Part shown: in pieces, positions 8,173-18,051 of the stretch
Layout: each line of letters begins with the position of its first letter
Position numbering within the stretch: position 1 is the stretch's first letter
NCBI RefSeq assembly: GCF_002005305.1
Contig: NZ_CP014782.1
Span: 2,542,001 to 2,606,000 of the forward strand
Length of the DNA stretch: 64,000 bases
Direction of reading: 5' to 3'
Source of the DNA: Shewanella psychrophila
GTDB taxonomy: Bacteria; Pseudomonadota; Gammaproteobacteria; Enterobacterales; Shewanellaceae
Translations under genes and position numbers: made by a program
Notes under the pieces: generated by a model
The model's input: only the letters and a program-made list of their open reading frames with translations
What the model was told of the DNA's origin: nothing
Database searches by the model: none

Positions 8173-10038
8173 ATGAGTTTGGATATTTCCCAATACCCTG
8201 TGCTTGCGCAGGCTAATACCCCAGATGAGCTAAGACAGCTTCCCCAAGCCTTGTTGCCACAATTGGCCGACGAGTTAAGAAGTTTTCTGCTCAAATCAGT
8301 GGGTAGATCAAGTGGTCACTTCGCTTCCGGACTCGGTACGGTTGAGCTCACTGTGGCCATTCATTACGTCTATAATACGCCGTTTGATCGTCTGATCTGG
8401 GATGTAGGCCATCAGGCTTACCCTCATAAAATCTTGACCGGACGCCGTGACAGGATGCATACCATACGTCAGAAAGGGGGAATACATCCTTTCCCATGGC
8501 GTGAAGAGAGTGAGTACGATACCTTCAGCGTCGGTCACTCGGGTACATCAATCAGTGCAGCATTAGCTATGGCTGTTGCTGCAGAGAAAGAGCAAGCCGG
8601 ACGAAAAGTGGTTTCTGTTATAGGTGATGGCGCCATGACAGGAGGAATGGTATTTGAAGCCATGAACCACGCCGGTGATCTTCACAATGACATGCTGGTC
8701 GTGCTTAACGATAATGAAATGTCGATCTCTGAGAATGTGGGTGCACTCAATAATCACTTGGCCCAGCTGATGTCTGGCAGACTGTACACTACGATTAGAG
8801 AAGGCAGTAAGAAGGTACTCAAGGGTATGCCTGTCATCAAAGAGATGGCAAAGCGCACCGAGGAACACCTCAAAGGCATGGTCGTCCCCGGCACCATGTT
8901 TGAAGAGCTAGGTTTCAACTATATCGGCCCTATTGATGGCCACGATGTCGATGCCCTAGTCGAAACATTGCGCAATATGCGTAATCTATCAGGACCACAA
9001 ATTTTACATATCATGACCAAGAAAGGTCGTGGTTATGAACCTGCAGAGAAAGATCCTATTGGCTGGCATGCCGTGCCTAAGTTCGATCCATCGACCTTTG
9101 AGAAACCAGCATCTAAACCCAGTAATCCTACCTTCTCACAGGTGTTTGGCAAGTGGCTCTGTGATATATCGGAGCAAGATGACAAGGTACTTGGCATCAC
9201 ACCAGCTATGCGTGAAGGCTCTGGCATGGTTGAATTTTCCCAACGATTCCCTAAGCAGTATTTCGATGCAGCCATAGCAGAGCAACACGCCGTCACTCTC
9301 GCTGCGGGCTTCGCCTGTGAAGGACTCAAGCCTGTCGTCGCTATCTACTCGACGTTCCTTCAACGAGGCTACGATCAGCTGATACACGACGTTGCGCTGC
9401 AAAAACTACCAGTGATGTTTGCCATAGATCGTGGCGGCATAGTCGGTGCAGATGGCCCGACCCATCAGGGTGCCTTCGACTTAAGCTTTATGCGCACCAT
9501 ACCAAACATGGTCATCATGGCGCCATCTGATGAAAATGAATGTCGTCAGATGCTCTACACTGGTTATTGCTATAAAGACGGTCCAACTGCGGTGCGTTAC
9601 CCTAGAGGAAGTGCCACAGGCGAACTACAAGTCGAAGAGATGACAGCCCTGCCAATCGGCAAAGGATTACTCAAACGCCAAGGCACTAAAATTGCCATAC
9701 TCAACTTCGGCACACTCTTAGACAGTAGCTTAGTCGCAGCTGAATCTCTCGATGCAACGGTCGCTGACATGCGGTTCGTTAAGCCCCTAGATATAGAGCT
9801 TATCAAGCAGTTGAGCGAAAGCCATGACGTACTGGTCACGGTAGAAGAGAATGCCATCATGGGCGGCGCAGGCTCTGGAGTATTAGAAGAACTGCAACGA
9901 CTAAAACGTCCTATGCCGGTATTACAGATAGGCCTACCCGATGAGTTTATTAAGCATGGCGATCAGAAAGAGATTTTAGCTGAGCTAAGGCTCGACAGTG
10001 CTGGAATTCTTGAACAGATAGAAGAGTATCTTAAATAA
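8173..10038 (+). CDS. dxs: 1-deoxy-D-xylulose-5-phosphate synthase
   Basis: 621 residues, the usual length. It is a transketolase-like enzyme with the thiamine-diphosphate motif GDGAMTGGMVFEAMNHAG around residue 153. The catalytic glutamate lies in AIAEQHAVTLAAG and the pyrimidine-domain stretch is DRGGIVGADGPTHQGAFD. It joins pyruvate and glyceraldehyde 3-phosphate in the first step of the MEP pathway and also feeds thiamine and pyridoxal synthesis. Last gene of the operon. Confidence 0.95.
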   Translation: MSLDISQYPVLAQANTPDELRQLPQALLPQLADELRSFLLKSVGRSSGHFASGLGTVELTVAIHYVYNTPFDRLIWDVGHQAYPHKILTGRRDRMHTIRQKGGIHPFPWREESEYDTFSVGHSGTSISAALAMAVAAEKEQAGRKVVSVIGDGAMTGGMVFEAMNHAGDLHNDMLVVLNDNEMSISENVGALNNHLAQLMSGRLYTTIREGSKKVLKGMPVIKEMAKRTEEHLKGMVVPGTMFEELGFNYIGPIDGHDVDALVETLRNMRNLSGPQILHIMTKKGRGYEPAEKDPIGWHAVPKFDPSTFEKPASKPSNPTFSQVFGKWLCDISEQDDKVLGITPAMREGSGMVEFSQRFPKQYFDAAIAEQHAVTLAAGFACEGLKPVVAIYSTFLQRGYDQLIHDVALQKLPVMFAIDRGGIVGADGPTHQGAFDLSFMRTIPNMVIMAPSDENECRQMLYTGYCYKDGPTAVRYPRGSATGELQVEEMTALPIGKGLLKRQGTKIAILNFGTLLDSSLVAAESLDATVADMRFVKPLDIELIKQLSESHDVLVTVEENAIMGGAGSGVLEELQRLKRPMPVLQIGLPDEFIKHGDQKEILAELRLDSAGILEQIEEYLK

Positions 10039-10082
10039 GCTTGACTGGTATCTTGAAAAAAAACGTATATTTCTATCCATGA

Positions 10083-10177
10083 CCTCCGAGGATGGAGGAA
10101 ATGTCATCTAGATGCCTGGAGCATCTTTGACCTATGGGAAGTATATAAAAAAGGACTGCATTGGCAGTCCTTTTTTG
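10083..10177 (+). terminator. Stem-loop cluster and terminator after dxs
   Basis: Two small hairpins (CCTCC...GGAGG near 10083-10098 and GATGC...GCATC near 10110-10124) are followed by a classic terminator at 10147-10177. In the terminator, AAGGACTGC pairs with GCAGTCCTT and six T follow. The terminator is firm; the preceding hairpins look like part of an intergenic repeat. Confidence 0.75.
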
Positions 10178-10265
10178 TGTCCGGAACACTTATGTATATG
10201 GAATTCACTTATTAAAATAAGAGTTATTCTCGGAGGACATGGAAGACCTTAGAGGGGATTTTTGT

Positions 10266-10291
10266 GCCTAGTTCCTGTCTAGGTACTAGGC
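10266..10291. repeat. Perfect inverted repeat between dxs and grpE
   Basis: Eight-base arms GTGCCTAG and CTAGGCAC around a short loop, 11 bases downstream of the grpE stop. No T tract follows on the minus strand, so it is not a normal grpE terminator. It may be part of a dispersed intergenic repeat. Confidence 0.4.
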
Positions 10292-10301
10292 ACTTCCAAC
10301 A

Positions 10302-10931
10302 TTAAGCCTTAGTATCTACCGAGCCACCACCTTGTGACACCATCACCATAGCCGGGCGCAATAGACGGTCATTCAAGATGTAACCTTTCTGCATAACCAT
10401 CATTACCGTATTCGCAGGGAATTCTGGGCTAGGCTGCATGCCAATCGCCTGATGGTGCTCAGGGTTAAAGGTTTCGCCTTGTGGATCTACGACTTTCAGA
10501 CCGAACTTATCCACGGTAGAGACAAAACTCTTAAGTGTCAGTTCAACGCCCTCATAGATAGCCTTAGTCTCTTCGGCTTCTGCGTCTGTTCCCTGAAGGG
10601 CACGCTCCATATTATCGATCACAGGAAGTAGCTCATTGGCAAACTTCTCAAGAGCAAACTTACGAGCCTTCTCAACATCCTGAGCGGCACGGCGACGAAT
10701 ATTGGCTTCAGATGCTGCGGCGCGAGTCACAGAGTCTTTCTGCTCCTCCACTTTAGCCTGAGCCTCGGCCAAAGCCTGCTCTAACTCTTCAATGCGGAAG
10801 TTGGCTTGGGTCAACTCATCCATCAAACTGGCTCCGTCTGTACCTGTCTCAGTTTCATCAGCAGTTAGAATTTCACCTTCAACTACTGTATCGACTTGTT
10901 CTTGTTCCGCTTTACTCGATTCGTTACTCAT
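10302..10931 (-). CDS. grpE: GrpE, nucleotide exchange factor of DnaK
   Basis: 209 residues. Residues about 40-90 form the long coiled coil that makes the GrpE dimer stalk. The C-terminal beta domain carries the family signature around GETFNPEHHQAIGMQPS and MMVMQKGYILNDRLLRPAMVMVS. GrpE releases ADP from DnaK and acts as a thermosensor. The start is the ATG at 10931 with GGAGTAAGA before it; a longer reading from 10964 lacks homologous residues. The neighbouring nadK is divergent, as in many gammaproteobacteria. Confidence 0.93.
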   Translation of the reverse strand: MSNESSKAEQEQVDTVVEGEILTADETETGTDGASLMDELTQANFRIEELEQALAEAQAKVEEQKDSVTRAAASEANIRRRAAQDVEKARKFALEKFANELLPVIDNMERALQGTDAEAEETKAIYEGVELTLKSFVSTVDKFGLKVVDPQGETFNPEHHQAIGMQPSPEFPANTVMMVMQKGYILNDRLLRPAMVMVSQGGGSVDTKA

Positions 10932-11072
10932 TCTTACTCCAGCTAAAATGCTTTGTTTCTGCATGCTCTGGGCATATACTCAATTAACTTGAAAATGCTC
11001 GGTCCCGCATACCAAGTTGTTTGAACATATTATGGGGATCAAATTACTGGATTCAAGCCCTAGCAGATAATT

Positions 11073-11951
11073 ATGCCTAAAACATTTCAAACTATTGGCC
11101 TGATAGGAAAGCCTAACCATCACGGCACCCACTTAACTCTGAAACGCCTGCACCATTGGTTGTCCATGCAAGGCTTCGATATATTAGTGGAAGAAAGAGT
11201 GGCTGCAGAGGTTGGCCCTCAATGTAAGTCAGTCGATTTACTCGAGTTAGGTGAGCGATGCGACTTAGCCATAGTCGTTGGCGGTGATGGCAATATGTTA
11301 GGTGCCGCCCGAGTACTTGCCAGATTCGACATAGGTGTTATCGGTGTCAACAGAGGGAATCTCGGATTTTTAACAGACCTTCCTCCCGATTCTTTTGAGA
11401 ATGCCTTGGGCGAAGTGCTCAATGGCAGCTTCGAAACTGAGTTTCGTTTCTTGCTCGAAGCCGAGGTTCATCGCCATGGCCATATGAAGTCCAGTAACAC
11501 CGCTGTCAACGAGGCGGTATTACACCCGGGAAAAGTCGCTCATATGATAGAATTTGAGGTCTATATCGATGATGTCTTCATGTACAGTCAACGCGCCGAT
11601 GGCATGATAGTCTCAACACCGACGGGCTCGACGGCCTATTCGCTGTCGGCAGGCGGCGCTATATTGACCCCCAACCTCGAAGCATTAATCTTAGTCCCCA
11701 TGTTTCCCCACACACTTTCTTGCCGTCCCATAGTGGTCGATGCCTGCAGCAAGATTAAATTGGTTGTTTCACCAGACAATGGTGATAATTTAGAGGTGAG
11801 CTGTGATGGACATGTCACCTTACCCGTCCTTCCAGGTGATGAGATATTAATAAAACGCAGTCATGAACGGCTCAGGCTGATACATCCCAAGGGGCACAAT
11901 TATTTCCACGTACTGAGAAATAAGTTAGGCTGGGGAAGCAAGCTCTTCTAA
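11073..11951 (+). CDS. nadK: NAD kinase
   Basis: 292 residues, the usual size. The GGDGN motif (about 70-74) and NRGNLGFLTDL (about 92-102) form the ATP/NAD site, and TPTGSTAYSLSAGG lies in the C-terminal beta-sandwich. The enzyme phosphorylates NAD to NADP in the cytoplasm. The gene is transcribed alone, divergently from grpE, and ends at a strong bidirectional terminator. Confidence 0.95.
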   Translation: MPKTFQTIGLIGKPNHHGTHLTLKRLHHWLSMQGFDILVEERVAAEVGPQCKSVDLLELGERCDLAIVVGGDGNMLGAARVLARFDIGVIGVNRGNLGFLTDLPPDSFENALGEVLNGSFETEFRFLLEAEVHRHGHMKSSNTAVNEAVLHPGKVAHMIEFEVYIDDVFMYSQRADGMIVSTPTGSTAYSLSAGGAILTPNLEALILVPMFPHTLSCRPIVVDACSKIKLVVSPDNGDNLEVSCDGHVTLPVLPGDEILIKRSHERLRLIHPKGHNYFHVLRNKLGWGSKLF

Positions 11952-11970
11952 TTCTTATAATATTATTAGT

Positions 11971-12005
11971 AAAAATGGCCTCGAATTACTCGAGGCCATT
12001 TTTAT
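11971..12005. terminator. Bidirectional terminator between nadK and the TPR/TonB-C gene
   Basis: A perfect stem of about 14 bp (AAAAATGGCCTCGA/TCGAGGCCATTTTT) with a 5-base loop and A/T tracts on both sides serves both converging genes. Confidence 0.85.
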
Positions 12006-12021
12006 TTTATTGCAAAGAAAA

Positions 12022-13206
12022 TTACCCCCTATCTAAGGTAAAATCTAATTGAACTAAGCTGTCTGCTGCAACAGGTTTCCCATCGACAAATTTGGGTGCA
12101 TAGCGCCACTTTTCCAACGCCTTTAGGGAGGCTCGTTTAAACCCTGAACTTCCCTTCGAATTAACCACTTTGGGATCTGTCACAAAACCTGATTCATTGA
12201 CAGTAAAAGCAATCTGTACCCAGCCCTCTCTTCCAGTCCTACCTGCTGACATGGGATACTTTGGATTGATACGATACAGGGGAGTTTGCTCTTGATTTTC
12301 CTGCCAGGGACGCATACTGCCTATTGCGATGCAGTGCTTTGTTGAAGATTCACTATCCCCCTCTTTTTCGTATAACTCAACTAAACGAGCATGTGACGCC
12401 AGTTCATAAGGATGGCTGTAATTCAGTTTTGAGAACTGGGTTATCACCTCTTCAAAAAGTGGAATGGCTTTACTCTCCTTCTTTTCCGCTAGCCAGATCA
12501 TTCCCGCGGTATAAGTTGCCTCCACTCTTTTCAAGGCATCTTGTGGCATCTTTTCCTGATAAATCTCGAAGGCATCGAGCGCATAGTCGCGCACTCTACG
12601 ATCATAGTATTCAGAGTTTTTTAGCCCATTAAAGGCACTCATTTGCACACTGGCTAACAGGAGTGGACGCTCACTGTCTTCGGCGATCCCTACCGCATGA
12701 TGATATTGAGACTTGGCTTTTCTTGCATCTGAACTCGTCTGTGCAGCACCAAGTAAAGGATCGATAGTCTCTAAAGAGTCCTCTCCAAACTCAGTTTCGT
12801 AAATACTTAGGGCAATGAGGTAAAGCTGATGAGCTTTCTCTGCACGCTCATTTTTAGACTTCCTGTCTAGGCTCTTATCTTTGTGTTGTAAGGCCGTTGC
12901 ATAATTTAACGCCAAATTGGCAGTATCTAAGCTCTTATCACCGAACTTTTGTTGGCCCAATTCATATGACTCGGCCGAATACTTGAGCATTGCAGCAGCA
13001 TCATTGTCTGTTACAGCTTGCTTATACACCTTGTAACTGTCATTAAAGGTTACTGCCATATCAGACATATGGCTAATATCTGATGCAGACTTTAAGCCAA
13101 AAAACGGGGTGGACTCAGTTGCTGAAAGCAAAAAGCTTGGGGCAGCGATTAAAAGAGTAAGGCCTAAAAACTTAGGTTTAACGAGAAGATGAATAGGTGA
13201 CATCAT
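12022..13206 (-). CDS. Secreted TPR protein with a C-terminal TonB domain
   Basis: 394 residues. Residues about 12-30 are a hydrophobic signal sequence. The middle (about 50-290) is helical with degenerate tetratricopeptide-like repeats (for example AVTDNDAAAMLKYSAESYEL and LYEKEGDSESSTKH). The C-terminal 85 residues are a TonB_C domain: YRINPKYPMSAGRTGREGWV, VNESGFVTDPKVV, ALEKWRYAPKFVDGKPV. True TonB has a Pro-rich linker, which is absent here, so classical energy transduction is doubtful. Similar TPR/TonB-C proteins occur in Shewanella and Alteromonas; function unknown. The start codon (13206 or 13203) has only a weak ribosome-binding site. Confidence 0.7.
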   Translation of the reverse strand: MMSPIHLLVKPKFLGLTLLIAAPSFLLSATESTPFFGLKSASDISHMSDMAVTFNDSYKVYKQAVTDNDAAAMLKYSAESYELGQQKFGDKSLDTANLALNYATALQHKDKSLDRKSKNERAEKAHQLYLIALSIYETEFGEDSLETIDPLLGAAQTSSDARKAKSQYHHAVGIAEDSERPLLLASVQMSAFNGLKNSEYYDRRVRDYALDAFEIYQEKMPQDALKRVEATYTAGMIWLAEKKESKAIPLFEEVITQFSKLNYSHPYELASHARLVELYEKEGDSESSTKHCIAIGSMRPWQENQEQTPLYRINPKYPMSAGRTGREGWVQIAFTVNESGFVTDPKVVNSKGSSGFKRASLKALEKWRYAPKFVDGKPVAADSLVQLDFTLDRG

Positions 13207-13351
13207 AAATATCCATATTTATACAAGGTGAGATAATAACCTGACCAGAGGTCATCGGTTACATCACCCTAACTGAAACACCACCATGACTCCAGCAATT
13301 ACAACTTTAGATTTACAAAGTTTAACCAATAAAGGTAAAATCTGTATAGCT

Positions 13352-14398
13352 CTAAAAGCTAAGCTGGCGAGACAAGCTAATCAGTTTAGCTTCTATCTCT
13401 TTAGCATTGATATTGTTCAGGCTAATAAGCTCCAGCCTTGAGTCCATCACATCATCCAGCTCGGTAATCGTCATCTCTCCATCAACCAGATTAATTCCGG
13501 CAATGCCTTCATCTGTAATCACCACGGCTTTAAAGCGCAATACATCTAAGCTTTTAATCCAGACCAGAAGCTCGTCAAAGTTAAATTCATAACTTGGGTC
13601 AAATATCCAACCACAACTATAAGCTCCCTCGCCCATATTCGACTTAGATACCATGCCACGCTCATCAAATTCCAATACATCAGCATTGAAATCCAGCTCA
13701 AACACACTAGTTTTGGGTCTTAATAAGGAAGCTGGCTTATAGGATTTTTCTGGAATAATAACGGCGGGTTCATTCAACAAGCTCATTAACTCTTGAGGCA
13801 ATGGCGCTGAATCCTCTGTCATCTTGATAGAGAATAAGCTACTTGCTTTGGTAGAATACTGACTTTTCTGCTGCAAATAATCTTTAAGATCTGACAGACT
13901 ATTCTGGGTATAGAGGTCAGCCTTAGTCGCCAATATGATATCCGCGACCTCGAGTTGCTGGTTAAAAATATCATGATCACTATAGCATGTATCAGTGACT
14001 TTTCTGGCATCAACCAGACACAGGGTAGATTTTAATTTAATCACATTTTGATAATGCGGCTCACTGAGTACCTTAAGCACTTCTCTGGGATGCCCTAATC
14101 CCGTCGGTTCTATTAAAAGTCTATCTGGCTTTGCCTTGGCGATAAGCTGATTTATGGCAACCTGCATAGGCACGCCCGCAGCGCAGCACATACAACCACC
14201 TGCCACTTCACGGATCTCCACTTCTTTACCGCTGCCCCCCAGTAACGCGGAATCTATGCCCACTTCGCCAAACTCATTGACCAACACGGCCCATTTTTCA
14301 TTCACTGGCTTATCGGCTAACAGACGCTTAATTAACGTGGTCTTGCCAACTCCAAGAAAACCCGTAATAACATTGGTGGCAATTGGCTTAATGATCAT
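13352..14398 (-). CDS. COG0523 (CobW/YjiA/ZNG1-type) GTPase
   Basis: 348 residues. The Walker A motif GFLGVGKTT is at 13-21, the metal-binding CXCC (C69-M-C71-C72) follows in GGCMCCAAG, and the G4-like motif is TKAD. A C-terminal CobW_C domain holds the remaining ~100 residues. The family comprises GTP-dependent metallochaperones that deliver zinc, cobalt or other metals. No Zur box is evident upstream, so I cannot name the metal. The 289-base gap to the divergent lipoprotein gene at 14688 holds both promoters. Confidence 0.82.
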   Translation of the reverse strand: MIIKPIATNVITGFLGVGKTTLIKRLLADKPVNEKWAVLVNEFGEVGIDSALLGGSGKEVEIREVAGGCMCCAAGVPMQVAINQLIAKAKPDRLLIEPTGLGHPREVLKVLSEPHYQNVIKLKSTLCLVDARKVTDTCYSDHDIFNQQLEVADIILATKADLYTQNSLSDLKDYLQQKSQYSTKASSLFSIKMTEDSAPLPQELMSLLNEPAVIIPEKSYKPASLLRPKTSVFELDFNADVLEFDERGMVSKSNMGEGAYSCGWIFDPSYEFNFDELLVWIKSLDVLRFKAVVITDEGIAGINLVDGEMTITELDDVMDSRLELISLNNINAKEIEAKLISLSRQLSF

Positions 14399-14687
14399 CT
14401 AAAGGCTCAGTAATTAGTTAGAAGTAAAGTGGCCGCCCAGTATAATAATTAATCTTATAAGTCTCAATGTCTGTTACCAAAATCCACTATCGAATCATTC
14501 AAATGCAAGGTCTCAAGTCACAACCCTGATACTTAACCAGCCAAAAGACGCAACATAGGAACAAAAAAAGTGCGATTAAACTCATTATTTGATCTGTTTC
14601 ATATTCAATTAATGGACACCTGTATAGAATCCTATCGAAGCTCAAACAAATGAGCTCAATATAATAATTATTGATGGGTCACAAAAT

Positions 14688-16079
14688 ATGAACTTTCTAA
14701 AAACTGCAGCAGCGGCTGCGATCTCTATAGCGTTATTATCAGGATGTAATGACGAAACCAACAACTACTATCCAGATGAACCAACAGAATCAACCACTGT
14801 TCGCTTCGGTACTTATAACTTATCATTCGATCGCAACAGCTTCGAAGAACTTGTTACAGAAATGCAAATCACAGCACCAGAGCAAGAAGCCCTGATGACT
14901 AAATGGTTTGACGACGAGTTAACTGAAGATGAACTAAAGGTAGCTGAAAAAGTCATTCAGATCCGTAACGTTGCCGCCATCATCCAGACAGAACGTCCGG
15001 CAGTATTGATGATGGGCGAATTTAATAACGATGGTTTGGGTGAGAACCAAGATGCAATCATGGGTTTTCGCTTAAACTACTTGGCTGTACCACAAAATGC
15101 TCTAGGCACCACGTCTGATGATAAGAAGATGCTCGAGCCGATTCAATTCGCTTATTTCGAGAACTTCTCAACTAATACAGGTCTTCTCAGTGAGTTCGAT
15201 CTCGACCGCAACGGCACTGTAGCACTGCCTGGCGATGCGTGGGGCTTTGGCTTCTACCACGGTCAATATGCCTTTGGTTTACTGTCTCAATACCCAATCG
15301 ATACAGATAACATCCGTACTTTCCAAGATTTTAAATGGAAAGACATGCCAGGTGAGACCAACCCAACTATTACTAACTGTGATGACGAAAAGAATCCAAT
15401 TCCAGAAGGCATGAAGTGTGGCGATGAATGGTATACGGCTGAAGCTTGGGCACAGAAGCCACTGTCTTCTAAAAACCATGTGGATGCACCGATCCTAATC
15501 CCTACTGCAGATGGCGAGAAAGTGGTTCACTTACTCCTTTCTCACCCAACACCACCAGTTTTTGATACGCTCACCCAGAACAATAAGATGTTGAACCGTG
15601 CAGAAATCGAATTCTGGAGTGACTATGTATCTAATGCCGACTATATCTATGATGATGCGGGCGTCAAAGGCGGTTTAGGGCTAGATGCTTCGTTCGTTGT
15701 TATGGGCGATCTTAACGCCGATCCTGAAAATGGTGATGGCTTCCTCGATTCAATTCAAAACCTAATACATCATGAACGTGTAAACGTACTGGCTACCGAT
15801 GGTGTCTATGCACCTAACAGCTTAGGTTCTACCGAATGTGTTGCACTTGGTGATTGTGGCGATAGCACCTATCCAGATCGCATCACCAGCACCTTCGGTC
15901 TACGCGTCGACCATGCAATTCCGTCAAACGACCTTAACATCACAGACTCTGGCGTATTTTGGCCTGCAAGTTTCGAAGATGGCTATATGCTAATGAATGA
16001 TGAGCGTGTAGGTAAATACGGTAACGGCAAAGATATCTCTTCCGATCACCGTTTGGTATGGATTGAAGCTGAGCTATAA
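14688..16079 (+). CDS. Endonuclease/exonuclease/phosphatase-fold lipoprotein
   Basis: 463 residues. A lipobox LLSGC with the lipidated Cys20 follows a short Ala-rich signal. The EEP fold is shown by GTYNLSFDRN (near 42), the metal-binding glutamate in MMGEFN, the catalytic GDLNADPENGDG (near 342) and the C-terminal SSDHRLVW His. EEP-fold enzymes cleave phosphodiesters; exported relatives in Shewanella are thought to act on extracellular DNA or phosphate esters. The substrate is not deducible. The gene stands alone with a terminator behind it. The extreme N-terminus after the Cys is Asn/Asp-rich, arguing for outer-membrane sorting. Confidence 0.8.
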   Translation: MNFLKTAAAAAISIALLSGCNDETNNYYPDEPTESTTVRFGTYNLSFDRNSFEELVTEMQITAPEQEALMTKWFDDELTEDELKVAEKVIQIRNVAAIIQTERPAVLMMGEFNNDGLGENQDAIMGFRLNYLAVPQNALGTTSDDKKMLEPIQFAYFENFSTNTGLLSEFDLDRNGTVALPGDAWGFGFYHGQYAFGLLSQYPIDTDNIRTFQDFKWKDMPGETNPTITNCDDEKNPIPEGMKCGDEWYTAEAWAQKPLSSKNHVDAPILIPTADGEKVVHLLLSHPTPPVFDTLTQNNKMLNRAEIEFWSDYVSNADYIYDDAGVKGGLGLDASFVVMGDLNADPENGDGFLDSIQNLIHHERVNVLATDGVYAPNSLGSTECVALGDCGDSTYPDRITSTFGLRVDHAIPSNDLNITDSGVFWPASFEDGYMLMNDERVGKYGNGKDISSDHRLVWIEAEL

Positions 16080-16130
16080 TTCACTCACTATGAAAACACA
16101 AGAATAAGTTCTTTATTCAGAGATAAATGA

Positions 16131-16156
16131 AAACCGCCATAGTTGGCGGTTTTTTA
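16131..16156 (+). terminator. Terminator after the EEP lipoprotein gene
   Basis: AACCGCCA/TTGGCGGTT stem with a short loop and a run of six T, 52 bases past the stop. Confidence 0.85.
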
Positions 16157-16196
16157 TGACTGAAAAATAAGTTAAATCAGAATCTTAAAATTACAT

Positions 16197-17687
16197 TTAA
16201 TGGCCCACAGATACGCTAGCTTGTCGTTCAGGCTTGTCATAAATAGCGAACTTATTGATCAGTTCTTCGCTGGGGTTATTCATGCCTATAATGTTCACAT
16301 CGACACCTATTTTTCTAAACTTCAATATGACCTTATCTAATGCCGCAACCGCGGTAATATCCCAAAAGTGTGCATCGGACAAATCTAAGGTGATGGCATC
16401 TGCCTGCTTCTTAAATTCAAATAACCCGATAAAATGCTCTGCCGAGGCAAAGAAAATCTGCCCATGTACCCTATGAGTGACATGCTCCCCTTCTATGATC
16501 ACCTCATCCCTGACAGCGAGTATGCTACGACTCTTATTGGCATAGAACAAAGATGCTAGCACAACCCCGACTAACACACCGATAGCCAGGTTATGCGTCA
16601 TAACCACAACAACCAAAGTTGAAACCATCACTAAATTGGTTGATAGAGGATGGTGTTTAAGATCGGCAATCGACTGCCAGGAGAAGGTACTGATGGCCAC
16701 CATGATCATCACAGCCACTAGCGCGGCCATGGGGATCAATTTCAGCCATGAATCAAGAAACAGCACCATGATCAACAAGAATACGCCCGCCGCTAGGCTA
16801 GATAACCTACCCAGCCCGCCAGACTTAATATTGATAATAGACTGACCAATCATGGCACACCCCGCCATTCCTCCCATCAGGGAAGCACCAATATTCGCAA
16901 TACCTTGACCCTTACACTCTCGGCTCTTATTGCTATGAGTGTCGGTTAAGTCATCGACTATACTCGCCGTCATCATAGACTCGAGTAGCCCAACAACGGC
17001 TAATGCTAAGGAATAAGGCAAGATGATCCACAGGGTCTCGAGCGTCACAGGTACATCTGGCCAGAGGAACACAGGCAATGAATCCGGCAAACTTCCCATG
17101 TCACCCACTGTGCGAATATCCATACCGGTATAGATAACAATCACGGTCAGCAGCACAATACACACCAGAGGCGATGGAATGAGCCTGCCAAGTTTAGGGA
17201 TCATTGGAAACAGATAAATTATCGCTAATCCCAAAGCCGTCATGGCATAAACATGCCAACTGACATGAGTCAGCTCAGGGAGTTGTGCCAGCAGTATGAG
17301 TATCGCCAGTGCATTCACAAACCCGGTGATCACGGAGCGAGACACTAACCGCATCAAATCTGCCAATTTCAGATAGCCTATGACTATCTGAATAATCCCA
17401 GTGAGTAATGAAGCGGCCAACAGATACTCAAGACCGTGTTCTCTCACTAAGGTCACCATCAGCAAAGCCATGGCCCCGGTTGCACCGGATATCATGCCAG
17501 CCCTTGCGCCGGAAAAGGCAACAACGACGCAGATACAGAATGAGGCATACAAACCCACCTTAGGGTCGACGCCGGCAATGAGAGAAAAAGCAATAGCTTC
17601 AGGAATAAGCGCAAGTGCAACGACGATACCAGACAGCAGGTCGCCGCGGATGTTAGACATCCAATCAGTTTTGAATTGTGTAAACAT
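16197..17687 (-). CDS. SulP-family anion transporter with STAS domain
   Basis: 496 residues. The N-terminus has the SulP signature DLLSGIVVALALIPEAIAFSLIAGV in TM1, and about 10-12 membrane helices follow up to about residue 390. The C-terminal part is a STAS domain (GQIFFASAEHF ... ITLDLSDAHFWDITAVAALDK). SulP members carry sulfate, bicarbonate or dicarboxylates; the short Shewanella/Vibrio type is often annotated as sulfate permease or bicarbonate transporter. I chose the ATG at 17687 because GAGG lies 5 bases upstream and the residues fit the family start; the longer form from 17753 adds residues without homology. The leader contains a 12-base direct repeat, CTGATGAAAAGT, 22 bases apart. 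Confidence 0.87.
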   Translation of the reverse strand: MFTQFKTDWMSNIRGDLLSGIVVALALIPEAIAFSLIAGVDPKVGLYASFCICVVVAFSGARAGMISGATGAMALLMVTLVREHGLEYLLAASLLTGIIQIVIGYLKLADLMRLVSRSVITGFVNALAILILLAQLPELTHVSWHVYAMTALGLAIIYLFPMIPKLGRLIPSPLVCIVLLTVIVIYTGMDIRTVGDMGSLPDSLPVFLWPDVPVTLETLWIILPYSLALAVVGLLESMMTASIVDDLTDTHSNKSRECKGQGIANIGASLMGGMAGCAMIGQSIINIKSGGLGRLSSLAAGVFLLIMVLFLDSWLKLIPMAALVAVMIMVAISTFSWQSIADLKHHPLSTNLVMVSTLVVVVMTHNLAIGVLVGVVLASLFYANKSRSILAVRDEVIIEGEHVTHRVHGQIFFASAEHFIGLFEFKKQADAITLDLSDAHFWDITAVAALDKVILKFRKIGVDVNIIGMNNPSEELINKFAIYDKPERQASVSVGH

Positions 17688-18051
17688 TAAACCTCTACTT
17701 TTCATCAGACGGCCGAACTTTTCATCAGGCAGCCAAAACCTGATCCAGAGCATCTGAAAAATTTAGCTATAAATTTTAGGCGCAAGAAGTCACTACAAGA
17801 AGCAGTAAAAAATGGAGCGCGAGTGTAAGTGTGTTGCTTGGTAGCTATAGAGCTAAGAGAGAGGGTACTGGGGCTAAGGCGGCGTAATTATCACGTTATT
17901 TAATAACTCCTTTCATCTGTATTTAAAGGCGTTAGTGTACGCCTTTGAAACTAAATTTCATCCCCTATTTTATGGATTTTTTCAGCCGATGATATTTTAG
18001 CCACAGAATCATCTTTAAGACATGAGAGAAAACCTATTACCTCAATAAAAA
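17688..18051. other. Intergenic region upstream of the SulP gene
   Basis: 364 bases with no gene. It holds the SulP promoter (not identified) and an 8-bp perfect inverted repeat AAAGGCGT/ACGCCTTT at 17935-17956 without a T tract. Confidence 0.4.
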
